Below are positions 8,072 through 16,361 of a DNA stretch of 64,000 nucleotides, piece after piece; position 1 is the first letter of the stretch, and each line of letters opens with the position of its first letter. Location: the NCBI RefSeq assembly GCF_018263855.1, contig NZ_CP073318.1, positions 4,588,001 through 4,652,000 of the forward strand, given 5' to 3'. A model generated the notes under the pieces. That model did no database searches. It had not been told where the DNA came from and saw nothing but the letters and a program-made list of their open reading frames with translations. Origin of the DNA: Kutzneria sp. CA-103260. Its GTDB lineage: Bacteria; Actinomycetota; Actinomycetes; Mycobacteriales; Pseudonocardiaceae. The position numbers and the translations under genes are program-made.

Positions 8072-9625
8072 CTACAGCACAAAGGCCTCTGTCCACAGTT
8101 GTCCGGTTCGCCCGGACAGCGCATCCAGCATCGAGGCGGCCTGACCGTCCGTCAGCGAGGCCACGAAGTCCACCACGGCCCGGCCGCGGGCCAGCGCGCG
8201 CACGGCATCCGGCCCAGTCCGAACGTCGCCGGCCGGTCCGGCCAACAGTTCCGGGGCCGTTCGGGCCAGTGACCGGTACTCGGAATCGGCCAGCTCCACC
8301 AGGTCGTGCAGCCGGCGCGGCAGCCGGTCGGCCTCGTGCCGGTCGGACAGCCACTGGTCCAGCGCCTCCACCAGGTTGGTCAGCAGCCGGGCCTGGCCGC
8401 GCTGGTGCAGCGCCAGATCGGGGCGCAGCAACACGAACCGCCGGTGCACGAACTTCAGCACCGCCACCTCGTGCCACTGGGCCGGGGCCAGCAGCACGTG
8501 ACCAGACCTTGGCGTCGGGTCCAGCAGCACCTCCACGCCGTCCACCAGCCGGGTCGTCCAGCGTCCGGAGAAGGCGGCGACCCGCTGCTCCGCCTCGGCC
8601 GAGCCGTCGAACGGCACCGCGAGCAGGCCGTCCACCAGCTCCGTCCGGACGCGCCGGACCGCCGCCGCGAAGGCGTCGTCGTCCACCGCCCAGGAGTCCT
8701 TCTCGTGCAGCCGCCGCCGCATCGCCTCCAGCGACCGGCCCGGCAGCCGCGACTGCACAGCGAGCTCCACTTTGGACAGTGCAGCCAGATCCAGGGCTTC
8801 GTTGAGCCAAGTTGTCAGTTCCGCCGCCACGGTCGCATGCTGGAGCACACCGACGCGATGGAAGTCCTCGACATCATGGATGGCGTACGCGATGTCGTCC
8901 GCTGTGTCCATAATGGACGCTTCCACGGTCTGCTGCCAGTCCTCGACGCGGCCGCGGAACGGCGCCCGCGACTGCTCGAAGTCGTCGAGTTCCGTCACAT
9001 ACGCCGAGAACTTGGCCGAACCGCTGCCGACCGCCTCCGGCGGCTCCGACGCGCCGCGCGGCGGGATCCGAAGCGTGCGCGGGTGCGGCGTCGGGTGCGA
9101 GAGCCGGGTCCACGGGTACTTCAGCAGCGCGGCCCGCACCGCGACGGTCAGGTCGAGGCCGACCGCCGACGGCCCGCGCACATCGGTCGTGGTGACGATG
9201 CGGAACGACTGGGCGTTGCCCTCGAAGCCGTCGGCCAGCCCGAACCGGTTGCGGGCGAGGCGGTCCAGCACCTCCTCGCCGAGGTGCCCGAACGGCGGGT
9301 GCCCCAGGTCGTGGGCCAGGCTGGCCGCCTCCACCACGTCCGGGTCGCAGCCGCCGAGCTTGTCCAGCACGGCCATGGTCTCGGCCCGGGCGGTCAGCCG
9401 CTCGGCGATGACCCGCGCCACCTGCGCCACCTTCAGGCTGTGGGTGAGCCGGTTGTGCAGCAGCAGGCCGGAGCCGGTCGGGCTCACCACCTGGGTGACA
9501 CCACCCAGACGGGCGAAGAACGGCGAGCTGGCCACCCGGTCCCGGTCCGCCCGGAAGGGACTGGCGGCGAGATCGACGGTGGCGTCGTGCCCGGCTGAAC
9601 GGCGGTGTGCCCGCAGGTCGTGCAT
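8072..9625 (-). CDS. dgt: Deoxyguanosinetriphosphate triphosphohydrolase-like HD-domain protein
   Basis: The 517-residue protein is a dGTPase: it splits dNTPs to nucleoside and tripolyphosphate in the cytoplasm. The HD domain is complete: 'HNRLTHSLKV' (first His), 'SLAHDLGHPPFGHLGEE' (His-Asp pair and following His) and 'SIMDTADDIAYAIHDVEDF' (distal Asp). The ATG at 9625 is preceded by TAACGT with exactly 7 bases between, the pattern of a leaderless transcript, and there is no Shine-Dalgarno sequence. The divergent flavoprotein gene starts 24 bases away. Longer frames to 10603 only read through the shadow of that gene. Confidence 0.92.
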   Translation of the reverse strand: MHDLRAHRRSAGHDATVDLAASPFRADRDRVASSPFFARLGGVTQVVSPTGSGLLLHNRLTHSLKVAQVARVIAERLTARAETMAVLDKLGGCDPDVVEAASLAHDLGHPPFGHLGEEVLDRLARNRFGLADGFEGNAQSFRIVTTTDVRGPSAVGLDLTVAVRAALLKYPWTRLSHPTPHPRTLRIPPRGASEPPEAVGSGSAKFSAYVTELDDFEQSRAPFRGRVEDWQQTVEASIMDTADDIAYAIHDVEDFHRVGVLQHATVAAELTTWLNEALDLAALSKVELAVQSRLPGRSLEAMRRRLHEKDSWAVDDDAFAAAVRRVRTELVDGLLAVPFDGSAEAEQRVAAFSGRWTTRLVDGVEVLLDPTPRSGHVLLAPAQWHEVAVLKFVHRRFVLLRPDLALHQRGQARLLTNLVEALDQWLSDRHEADRLPRRLHDLVELADSEYRSLARTAPELLAGPAGDVRTGPDAVRALARGRAVVDFVASLTDGQAASMLDALSGRTGQLWTEAFVL

Positions 9626-9632
9626 GACCCTG

Positions 9633-9642
9633 ACGTTAGCCT
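9633..9642. promoter_or_regulatory. Overlapping divergent -10 boxes for two leaderless genes
   Basis: The ten bases ACGTTAGCCT hold TAGCCT (9637-9642) for the rightward gene and TAACGT (complement of 9633-9638) for leftward dgt. Each hexamer is followed by exactly 7 bases and then the start codon (GTG 9650, ATG 9625). The two boxes share bases 9637-9638, so RNA polymerase could open only one at a time. Confidence 0.65.
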
Positions 9643-9649
9643 GGACGGC

Positions 9650-10723
9650 GTGGTGGACGTGCTGGTGGTCGGGGCCGGGCCGGCCGGGTCCGCCCTCGCG
9701 GCCGCCTGTTCGGACGTCGGCCTGCGCACCATGCTGGTGGACCGGGCGCCGGACCGGCCGTGGCGCGCCACCTACGGCTCGTGGGCCCACGAGCTGCCGC
9801 CGCTGCCGCCCGAGGTGATCGCCGCCCGGGCCACCACCGTCCGCGCCCACGCGTTGACCGAGCACCGGCTCGACGGCGACTATGTGGTGCTGCACAACGA
9901 GAATCTTCGTCGGCATCTGTCCCGTTCGGACATCGAGACGGTGGCCGGCCGGGCCGAGTCGATCACGCCGACCGAGGTGTGGCTGGCCGACGGCCGCACC
10001 CTGCGGGCCCGGCTCGTCGTGGACGCCACCGGCGCGCCGCCGGGTCGGCACGCCGAGCAGACCGCCATCGGCGTGGTGCTGCCGGCCGGGGTGCTGCCGC
10101 CCGGCGAGGCGATGTTCATGGACTGGCGGCAGGCCGGCGACCCGCCCACGTTCTGCTACGCGCTGCCGCTGGACGGGGAGCGCGTGCTGGTCGAGGAGAC
10201 CTCGCTCGCGCATCTGCCGGGGCTTTCGTTCGCGCTGCTGCGCGAGCGGCTGCACCGGCGGCTGGCCGTGCACGGCTGGCCCTTGGACCGCCCGGAGCAC
10301 GAGCGGGTGCGCTTCCCGCTCAACCCGCCGCTGCCCCGCGGACCGCTGCTCACGTTCGGGGCGCGGGCCGGCCTGGTGCACCCGGCGTCCGGGTTCAGCG
10401 TGGCCACCGCGCTCACGCTGGCCCCCCGGGTGGCCCGGGCAGCGACCGAGAGACCAGTCACAGCCGGCCGGCAGATCTGGTCGATCGACGCCAGAATGAC
10501 GCACGTTTTGCGGCGACGAGGCCTGGCCGCATTGCTCCGTATGCCGCCGGCACGCGTTCCCGAGTTCTTTGAGCTTTTCTTCCGATTGCCCACAAAAAAT
10601 CAACGCGACTACCTCACAGGACGTGAGAACTTCACCGGTACGGCGGCTGCGATGCTGGCCCTGTTCCGGTCCGCGCCACCCCGGTTACGCAGCGCTATTG
10701 CATTTGCCGCAACGACTCGATGA
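9650..10723 (+). CDS. Lycopene-cyclase-like FAD flavoprotein
   Basis: The 357-residue protein starts with a Rossmann dinucleotide fold (VDVLVVGAGPAGSALAAAC). It then has the plant/bacterial lycopene cyclase motif region 'RPWRATYGSWAHELP', a second FAD contact 'RLVVDATGAPPG', and later 'FGARAGLVHPASGFSVATAL' as in CrtY/CrtL cyclases. The expected reaction is beta-ring formation on lycopene. No other carotenoid gene lies in the window, so the substrate is unproven. The GTG at 9650 is probably leaderless; a second GTG follows at 9653. Confidence 0.75.
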   Translation: MVDVLVVGAGPAGSALAAACSDVGLRTMLVDRAPDRPWRATYGSWAHELPPLPPEVIAARATTVRAHALTEHRLDGDYVVLHNENLRRHLSRSDIETVAGRAESITPTEVWLADGRTLRARLVVDATGAPPGRHAEQTAIGVVLPAGVLPPGEAMFMDWRQAGDPPTFCYALPLDGERVLVEETSLAHLPGLSFALLRERLHRRLAVHGWPLDRPEHERVRFPLNPPLPRGPLLTFGARAGLVHPASGFSVATALTLAPRVARAATERPVTAGRQIWSIDARMTHVLRRRGLAALLRMPPARVPEFFELFFRLPTKNQRDYLTGRENFTGTAAAMLALFRSAPPRLRSAIAFAATTR

Positions 10724-10765
10724 ACAGCCAGTGAAGCCACTCGGCAATTTCACACTCGGCCTGTT

Positions 10766-10771
10766 TAGTAT
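10766..10771 (+). promoter_or_regulatory. -10 box of the leaderless EAL/GGDEF gene
   Basis: TAGTAT is followed by 6 bases and then the GTG at 10778. There is no Shine-Dalgarno sequence, so the transcript probably begins at or next to the start codon. Confidence 0.55.
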
Positions 10772-10777
10772 CGAAGT

Positions 10778-12493
10778 GTGACCGGGTTGCTGGAGGATGT
10801 GCGCTTCGCGTTCCAGCCGTTGTTCAACCTGTACACCGGCGGAGTCGTCGCGATCGAGGCGTTGGCAAGGCCTGCCTCTCGTTCTGTGTACGAGCTGCTA
10901 CGCGACGCCGCCCGCGCCGGCGAGCTACTGGAGACCGACGTGGCGCTGGCCGCCTCGGCCGTGCGGGCCGCGGCCGAGCACAACAACGTCGTGCCGCTGC
11001 ATGTCAACGTGCTGGCCGCGACCGTGTCCAAGGCGGCCGAGTCCATCGGCCCGCTGCTGGAGGCGCTGCGGGAGACCGGCCGTGCCCCGGACACCCTGTG
11101 GCTGGAGGTCGGCACCCCGTTCTCCCGCCTGCGCCGGGAGAACCTGCGCAACGGCCTGGACCTGCTGCGGACCAGCGGCTTCCACGTGGCCCTGGACGGC
11201 GTGGGCGACGGCGACGTGCCGCTGGCGCTGTACACCGAGCTCGCCCCCGAGATGATCAAGCTGGACCGGCGGGTGGTGGCCGGGCTGCCCACCGACGCCG
11301 GCAAGGCCGCCCTCGTGCAGGCGCTGGCCGTGATCGCCGAGCACAACGGGGCCCAGCTGGTGGCCGAGGGCGTGGAGACCGAGCTGCAACTGGCCGCGGT
11401 GCGCCGGCTCGGCTTCGGCATGGCCCAGGGCAACCTGCTGGCCAAGGCCGGCCGCCGGCCCACCGTGGAGACCACCATCGCCGCGGCGCTGACCAAGCTG
11501 CCCGAGGGCGAGCTCACCGGCCCGGTGCGGCACCGCAACGGCCCCCGGGTGACCGACTTCCTGCACCCCGCGACCATGCTGCCGGTGTCCGCGACCGCCG
11601 AGGAGGTCCGGTCGATCCTGGCCCAACAGGGCGTCGGCGGCGTGGTGCTCGTGGACGAGAACAACCGGCCGCTGTTCACCGTGGACCGGATGCGGTTCCT
11701 GCTGGCCGTCACCGGGCCGTACGGGCACGCCCTGCACGCCAAGCGGGACGCCACCCGGCTGGCCGACCGGCCGTACGTGCTGCCCAGCGACGCCACCGCG
11801 CTGGACCTGCTCGACCTGCTGGCCAAGGCCGAGCGGCAGCGGATGAACGACGAGGTGGTCATCGTCGACGCGAAGGACCGCTGCCTCGGCGTGGTGCACA
11901 GCGCCGACGTGGTGCGCGGCATCGCCGAGCTCAAAGTCGAGCAGGCCGCCTCGCTCAACCCGCTGACCCGGCTGCCCGGCAGCGACGCGCTGGCCCGGGA
12001 GGTCGACCGCCGCATCGCGATGCGGGAGATCTTCGCCGTCGGCTGGCTCGACGTGGACGGTTTCAAGCAGGTCAACGACTCCGCCGGGTTCGCCGCCGGC
12101 GACGACCTCATCCGCGAGATCGGCCGGGCCCTGGCCGACGCCGCCGCCGTGCTGCCCACCGTGCAGGTCGGCCACGTCGGCGGCGACGACTTCGTGTTCG
12201 TCTCCGGTCTGGACGACCTGGTGCCGCTGTCCTCCGGCCAGCTCGACGCCCAGCACGCCGCCGGCGGGCTGGTGATCTCCATGTCGCTGGCCACACTGGT
12301 CTGCTCCCCCGGCAGCGTCACCGACTACCGCGAGGTGTCCCGCCAGCTCGCGCCGCTCAAGAAGCAGGCCAAGGCGCTGCGCGGGGACAGCTGGGTGCTC
12401 GGCCGGCCCGGCTCGGAGCGGATGGACGTGCTGCGCGGCGGCAACACCGCGCCAAGAGTGCCGCCGGCCCGGCACGGCGCGGTGACCGCCTGA
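10778..12493 (+). CDS. EAL-CBS-GGDEF cyclic-di-GMP signalling protein
   Basis: The 571-residue protein has an EAL domain at about 1-245, a CBS pair at about 255-370 and a GGDEF domain at about 385-550. EAL residues visible: 'EALARP', Asn in 'LHVNVL', Glu in 'WLEVG', Lys in 'MIKLDRR' and 'VAEGVETE'. The DDFGTG loop reads 'DGVGDG', so the second metal-binding Asp is missing. The GGDEF site reads GGDDF with an intact 'DVDGFKQVND' nucleotide/metal loop. Cyclase activity is plausible and phosphodiesterase activity doubtful. The CBS pair may bind adenine nucleotides. There are no membrane segments, so it is cytoplasmic. Confidence 0.88.
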   Translation: MTGLLEDVRFAFQPLFNLYTGGVVAIEALARPASRSVYELLRDAARAGELLETDVALAASAVRAAAEHNNVVPLHVNVLAATVSKAAESIGPLLEALRETGRAPDTLWLEVGTPFSRLRRENLRNGLDLLRTSGFHVALDGVGDGDVPLALYTELAPEMIKLDRRVVAGLPTDAGKAALVQALAVIAEHNGAQLVAEGVETELQLAAVRRLGFGMAQGNLLAKAGRRPTVETTIAAALTKLPEGELTGPVRHRNGPRVTDFLHPATMLPVSATAEEVRSILAQQGVGGVVLVDENNRPLFTVDRMRFLLAVTGPYGHALHAKRDATRLADRPYVLPSDATALDLLDLLAKAERQRMNDEVVIVDAKDRCLGVVHSADVVRGIAELKVEQAASLNPLTRLPGSDALAREVDRRIAMREIFAVGWLDVDGFKQVNDSAGFAAGDDLIREIGRALADAAAVLPTVQVGHVGGDDFVFVSGLDDLVPLSSGQLDAQHAAGGLVISMSLATLVCSPGSVTDYREVSRQLAPLKKQAKALRGDSWVLGRPGSERMDVLRGGNTAPRVPPARHGAVTA

Positions 12494-12623
12494 TCGCCTC
12501 AGCCCGGACGCCGGCGTGAGCAGCGCTCGTATGAGTGCGCCGCGCCACCGCCAAGCGGGTTAGTACTTCCCACAGTCGACCGAAGTGCTGCCACCATCGT
12601 GGAGCTCGGAGCACACTCACTCC

Positions 12624-12629
12624 TAGCAT
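12624..12629 (+). promoter_or_regulatory. Candidate -10 box upstream of the carboxylate-amine ligase gene
   Basis: TAGCAT lies 54 bases before the GTG at 12678. Seven bases further on a GTG at 12637 opens a 45-codon frame (12637-12774) that overlaps the ligase start in another frame. It could be a leaderless leader peptide or just the 5' untranslated region. Confidence 0.35.
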
Positions 12630-12677
12630 CAGCAGGGTGACGGAGCGCGACCATGCCAGTCGGCGGCGGGAGTTTCG

Positions 12678-13859
12678 GTGCACACCATTGGTGAGATCGG
12701 GCGTCAGCACCACGGGAAAACGGGCCGACTGGTCGTGCCCATACCCAGGCCGGGAGGTGCCAGGACGCCGCTGACGGTCGGCGTCGAGGAGGAGTTCCTG
12801 CTGGTCGACTACCGCACCCGGCGGGTGGCGCCGCGGGCGCCGGTCGTGCTGGCGGCGGCCGCCGGCAGACTGCCGGGACTGCAACCGGAGATCACTCAGT
12901 TCCAGGTCGAGACGGCCACCCCGGTCTGCACCACGATGGCCGAGGTCCGGGAGAATCTTGTTGCCAGCCGGGAGGAACTGGCCGGCACGGCGCGCCGGCA
13001 CGGGCTGCGGCTGGCCGCCGTCGGCACCCCGGTGCTCGGCCGCGCGGCGCCGCCGCCGCTGACCGACAACGACCGCTACCGGCAGATGGCTGACGAGTTC
13101 GGCGCGGTCACCGACGGCCTGTCGATCTGCGGATGTCACGTGCACGTCGGCATTCCCGGCCCGGAGGAGGGCATCCGGGCCAGCAACCACCTGCGGCCGT
13201 GGCTGCCGGTGCTGCTGGCGCTGAGCGCCAACTCGCCGTTCTGGGAGGGCCGGGACACCGGCTACGCGAGCTGGCGCTACCTGGTGTGGGCCAGCTGGCC
13301 CACGGCCGGCCCGCCGCCGGTGTTCGAGTCGCCCGAGCAGTACGAGCGGGCCGTGCGCTCGCTGCTGCAGGTCGGCGCGGCGATGGATCGGGCCATGGCG
13401 TACTGGGACATCCGCTTGTCGCAACAACATCCGACGATCGAGCTGCGGGTGTGCGACGTGGCCGCGACGGCCGACGAGGCGGTCCTGATCGCCGCCCTGA
13501 CCCGGGCCATGGTCGCCACCGCCTTACAGGACACCCGGCCGCCGCTGGCCATGCCGCAGCACCTGCTCAAGGCGGCCAGCTGGCGCGCGGCCCGGGACGG
13601 GCTCGGCGGCAGCTGCGTCAACCCGGTCACCGGGCACCCCCTGCCCACGCCGGTGCTGGTGCGGCAGCTGATCGGGCGGATCCGACCCGCGCTGGAAGAC
13701 GCCGGCGACCTCGACCTCGTGCTGGATCTGCTGGAGTCGTTGGTGGCCAAGGGATGCGGGGCGGACCGGCAGCGCCGGGCGTTCGCCCGCAACGGCAAGC
13801 TCACCGACGTGGTCGACCTGCTGACCGCGCAGACCGCCGGGGCCGATGAGCTGGTGTGA
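12678..13859 (+). CDS. YbdK-type carboxylate-amine ligase (glutamate-cysteine ligase family 2)
   Basis: The 393-residue protein has the GCS2 signature 'TVGVEEEFLLVD' near residue 33, 'CGCHVHVGIP' (about 153-162), 'LSANSPFWEGRDTGYASWR' (about 179-197) and 'TIELRVCDVAATADEAV'. The family joins Glu and Cys or related amines in an ATP-dependent reaction, possibly a step of ergothioneine or low-molecular-weight thiol synthesis, but the substrate cannot be read from sequence. The GTG start follows GCGGGAG. It converges with the DinB gene, with 3 bases between the stops. Confidence 0.88.
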   Translation: MHTIGEIGRQHHGKTGRLVVPIPRPGGARTPLTVGVEEEFLLVDYRTRRVAPRAPVVLAAAAGRLPGLQPEITQFQVETATPVCTTMAEVRENLVASREELAGTARRHGLRLAAVGTPVLGRAAPPPLTDNDRYRQMADEFGAVTDGLSICGCHVHVGIPGPEEGIRASNHLRPWLPVLLALSANSPFWEGRDTGYASWRYLVWASWPTAGPPPVFESPEQYERAVRSLLQVGAAMDRAMAYWDIRLSQQHPTIELRVCDVAATADEAVLIAALTRAMVATALQDTRPPLAMPQHLLKAASWRAARDGLGGSCVNPVTGHPLPTPVLVRQLIGRIRPALEDAGDLDLVLDLLESLVAKGCGADRQRRAFARNGKLTDVVDLLTAQTAGADELV

Positions 13860-13862
13860 GCC

Positions 13863-14372
13863 TCACTCGCCGGTCGTGCCGTCAGCGAACTCCCGGAGCA
13901 CGTCCAGGTGCCCGACGTGGCGCGCGGTTTCCTGCACCACGTGCGTCAGCAGCCAGCGGACCGTCTTGTCGGCGTCCGCCGCCGACGGGTCGCCGGCCGC
14001 CTTGCCCTGGAGCGCCCGCTGGGAGAGTTCCCACTGTTGCCGGTATTCGGCGACAACCGACGCCGGAGTGTCCTGTTCGGACAGTCGGAAGTCGATGTCC
14101 CGGTCCGGGCTCTCCCAGCGGTTGGGCACGTCCAGGCCGCCGCCGACGATGGCCAGCCAGTAGCGCTCGACCGAGGTGAGGTGGCGGATCACGCCCAGCA
14201 TGCTGAACACCGGCGAAGCCGGGAACGGCGCGGCCGCCGCGAGCTCGCGGTCCAGCCCGGCCAGCTTGTTCACGGCCGTGATCCGCAGAAAGGTCAGGAA
14301 CTCGGTCAGCAGCGTCAGCTCGTCGGCCGCGTCGGTCGCCGGCCACTCGCGCGGCAGTTCACTCGAACCCAT
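13863..14372 (-). CDS. DinB-family (DUF664) protein
   Basis: The 169-residue protein has the DinB/DUF664 four-helix pattern with three metal-binding His candidates: 'IRHLTSVERYW' in the first half, and 'LLTHVVQETARHVGHLDVLRE' carrying HxxxETARHxGH near the C-terminus. Such proteins are often thiol-dependent S-transferases using mycothiol or bacillithiol in related families. The ATG at 14372 is preceded by TACCTT with a 7-base gap, so the message is probably leaderless. Confidence 0.88.
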   Translation of the reverse strand: MGSSELPREWPATDAADELTLLTEFLTFLRITAVNKLAGLDRELAAAAPFPASPVFSMLGVIRHLTSVERYWLAIVGGGLDVPNRWESPDRDIDFRLSEQDTPASVVAEYRQQWELSQRALQGKAAGDPSAADADKTVRWLLTHVVQETARHVGHLDVLREFADGTTGE

Positions 14373-14379
14373 GTTCGAT

Positions 14380-14385
14380 AAGGTA
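14380..14385 (-). promoter_or_regulatory. -10 box of the leaderless DinB gene
   Basis: On the minus strand TACCTT is followed by 7 bases and the ATG at 14372. No ribosome binding site is present. Confidence 0.5.
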
Positions 14386-14501
14386 TCATCGCGTGAGGTC
14401 GTGACTGGCGAGGGTGGGACACCACCGGGGAGCGACCGGGACCGGATGCGAGCGTCGACCGCCTGGGCGTCTCCGTCAGCAAACAGGCTGAGGAGGCAGC
14501 G

Positions 14502-15569
14502 ATGGAGCTCCGCTACGGCATCAACCCGCAACAGGCCGCCGAGTTCGAGGGATCGGCCGTCCGGATGGTCAACGGGCAGCCCTCGTACGTCAACCTGCTG
14601 GACGCCCTCAACGCGTGGCAGCTGGTGCGGGAGGCCTCCCGGGCGTTGGGGCGGACCGTCGCCGCCTCGTTCAAGCACGTCTCCCCGGCCGGGGCGGCCC
14701 TGTCCGGGCCGATCGACCAGGTCACCGCCGACCTGTACGGGATGGACGACGTCGGCCCGGTGGCCAGCGCCTACCTGCGGGCCCGGGACGCCGACCCCAA
14801 GTGCTCCTACGGCGACTTCGCCGCCGTGTCCGCGCCGGTCGACGCCGAGCTGGCCGAGCTGCTCAGCGCCGTAGTGTGCGACGGCATCGTGGCCCCCGGC
14901 TTCGAGCCCGGCACCGTGGCCACGCTCAGCGCCAAGAAGGGCGGCCGCTTCCTCGTCGTCGAGGCCGACCCGGATTTCGTTCCCCCGCAACGGGAAACTC
15001 GCGAGGTCTTCGGCATGCGGCTGACCCAGGACCGCGATCCCGTGCCGCTGACCCGATCCCTGCTCGGCGAGTGCCTGCCTTCCACCGCCGTGGACGACCT
15101 GCTGCTGGGCATGGCCGTGCTGCGCTACACCCAGTCGAACTCCGTCTGCTACGTCAAGGACGGTGTCACGCTGGGCATCGGGGCCGGGCAGCAGTCCCGG
15201 GTGGACTGCACCCGGCTGGCCGGCAGCAAGGTCGACATCTGGTGGCTGCGCCGGCATCCGGCCGTCCGGGTGCTGCTCGACGTCAAGCCCGGCACCCGCA
15301 GACAGGACCTGATCAACGAGCAGATCCGGTACATCGAGGAGGACCTCACCGCCATCGAGCGGGCCGAGTGGATGGAACGCCTGTCCGGCGTGTCCTTCGT
15401 GTCGGACGGCTACCTTCCGTTCCGCGACAACGTCGACCACGCCGCCAAGCACGGTGTGCGCTACATCGCCGAGCCCGGTGGCTCCATCCGCTCCGAGGAG
15501 GTCGCCGAGGCCTGCCGCAAGCACGGCATCACCCTCGTCCGCACCGACCTGAGACTGTTCCACCACTAA
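14502..15569 (+). CDS. Stand-alone AICAR transformylase domain protein (PurH-like)
   Basis: The 355-residue protein aligns in outline with the C-terminal AICAR formyltransferase half of PurH and lacks the IMP cyclohydrolase half. Motifs: 'ELRYGINPQQ' at the start, 'SFKHVSPAGAAL' (catalytic Lys-His) near residue 56, 'YTQSNSVCYVKDG' and 'GIGAGQQSRVDC'. It would transfer a formyl group from 10-formyl-THF to AICAR in purine synthesis. It lies outside any pur operon, so it is probably a second copy beside a normal purH elsewhere. The ribosome binding site GAGGAGGCAGCG precedes the ATG. Confidence 0.85.
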   Translation: MELRYGINPQQAAEFEGSAVRMVNGQPSYVNLLDALNAWQLVREASRALGRTVAASFKHVSPAGAALSGPIDQVTADLYGMDDVGPVASAYLRARDADPKCSYGDFAAVSAPVDAELAELLSAVVCDGIVAPGFEPGTVATLSAKKGGRFLVVEADPDFVPPQRETREVFGMRLTQDRDPVPLTRSLLGECLPSTAVDDLLLGMAVLRYTQSNSVCYVKDGVTLGIGAGQQSRVDCTRLAGSKVDIWWLRRHPAVRVLLDVKPGTRRQDLINEQIRYIEEDLTAIERAEWMERLSGVSFVSDGYLPFRDNVDHAAKHGVRYIAEPGGSIRSEEVAEACRKHGITLVRTDLRLFHH

Positions 15570-15587
15570 CTCGCTCGACTCCCCCGG

Positions 15588-15593
15588 TACGTT
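15588..15593 (+). promoter_or_regulatory. -10 box of the leaderless methyltransferase gene
   Basis: TACGTT, then 6 bases, then the ATG at 15600. No Shine-Dalgarno sequence is visible. Confidence 0.5.
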
Positions 15594-15599
15594 GGCGTC

Positions 15600-16361
15600 A
15601 TGGGGGACTACGACTCACTGGTGTCCGCCGCCGCGGCGGTTCCGTTGCACGGCTGGGACTTCGGCTGGCTGGCCGGGCGGGCCGTCACCGCGGAGCCGTC
15701 GTGGCGTTACCCGGACTTGGCCCTGGGCCTGCTGCGCGACGCCGACCGGGTGCTGGACATCGACACCGGCGGCGGCGAACTCCTCGCCACCCTTTCGCCG
15801 CCGGCTGGCCGGACCTGGGCCGCCGAGAGCTGGCCGCCGAACGTCTCCGTGGCATCCCGGCGACTGGCGCCGTTGGGCGTCACCGTCGTCGGCACCGAGG
15901 AACTTCCCTTTCCTGACCGGGAGTTCTCCCTTGTGCTCAACCGCCACGGCCGATTCGACGCCGCCGGCATCGCCCGGGTGCTGGCCTTTGGCGGCACGGT
16001 CCTGACTCAGCAGGTCGGCAGCGACGACTGCGTGGACCTCAACCACGCCCTCGGTGCTCCTGTCACCGATCGCCACTGGAACCTCGACGTGGCAACGGAA
16101 GCACTGGCTGCTGCCGGGTTGGAGATCCTCGACGCCAAGGAGGAATGGCCCCTGCTCACCTTCCACGACATCGGCGCGGTGGTCTACCAGCTGCGGATGG
16201 TTCCCTGGCAGGTTCCCGATTTCTCGGTCCCCCGCTACGACCAGGCCCTGCGCCGGCTGCACTCCCGCATCGAGGCCGACGGCCCGTTCGCCGTCCGCAC
16301 CCACCGATTCCTGATCAGGGCGTGGAAGCGCGACGAGCGATCGTCCGCAACAGGCGGGTGA
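15600..16361 (+). CDS. Class I SAM-dependent methyltransferase-like protein
   Basis: The 253-residue protein has the Rossmann-type SAM-binding order: 'VLDIDTGGGELLATL' (motif I, about 57-71, with Asp-x-Gly-x-Gly-Gly), 'GTEELPFPDREFSLVLNRHGRFD' (motif III/IV region, about 98-120) and a Phe-rich C-terminus. The substrate is unknown. Its 3' end overlaps the convergent SRPBCC gene by 47 bases. It starts 30 bases after the AICAR transformylase stop but has its own -10 box. Confidence 0.8.
   Translation: MGDYDSLVSAAAAVPLHGWDFGWLAGRAVTAEPSWRYPDLALGLLRDADRVLDIDTGGGELLATLSPPAGRTWAAESWPPNVSVASRRLAPLGVTVVGTEELPFPDREFSLVLNRHGRFDAAGIARVLAFGGTVLTQQVGSDDCVDLNHALGAPVTDRHWNLDVATEALAAAGLEILDAKEEWPLLTFHDIGAVVYQLRMVPWQVPDFSVPRYDQALRRLHSRIEADGPFAVRTHRFLIRAWKRDERSSATGG

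Noticed and set aside
9625..10603. N-terminal extension of dgt to 10603
   Set aside because: The extra 326 codons lie opposite the lycopene-cyclase-like gene and match nothing; the ATG at 9625 gives a normal HD-domain start.
10765..12321. 518-residue Ser/Thr/Arg-rich open frame opposite the EAL-GGDEF gene
   Set aside because: Shadow frame of a gene with three recognisable domains.
12637..12774. 45-codon frame starting 7 bases after a TAGCAT box
   Set aside because: It overlaps the carboxylate-amine ligase start in another frame and has no family resemblance. I list only the promoter box, since a leader peptide cannot be supported.
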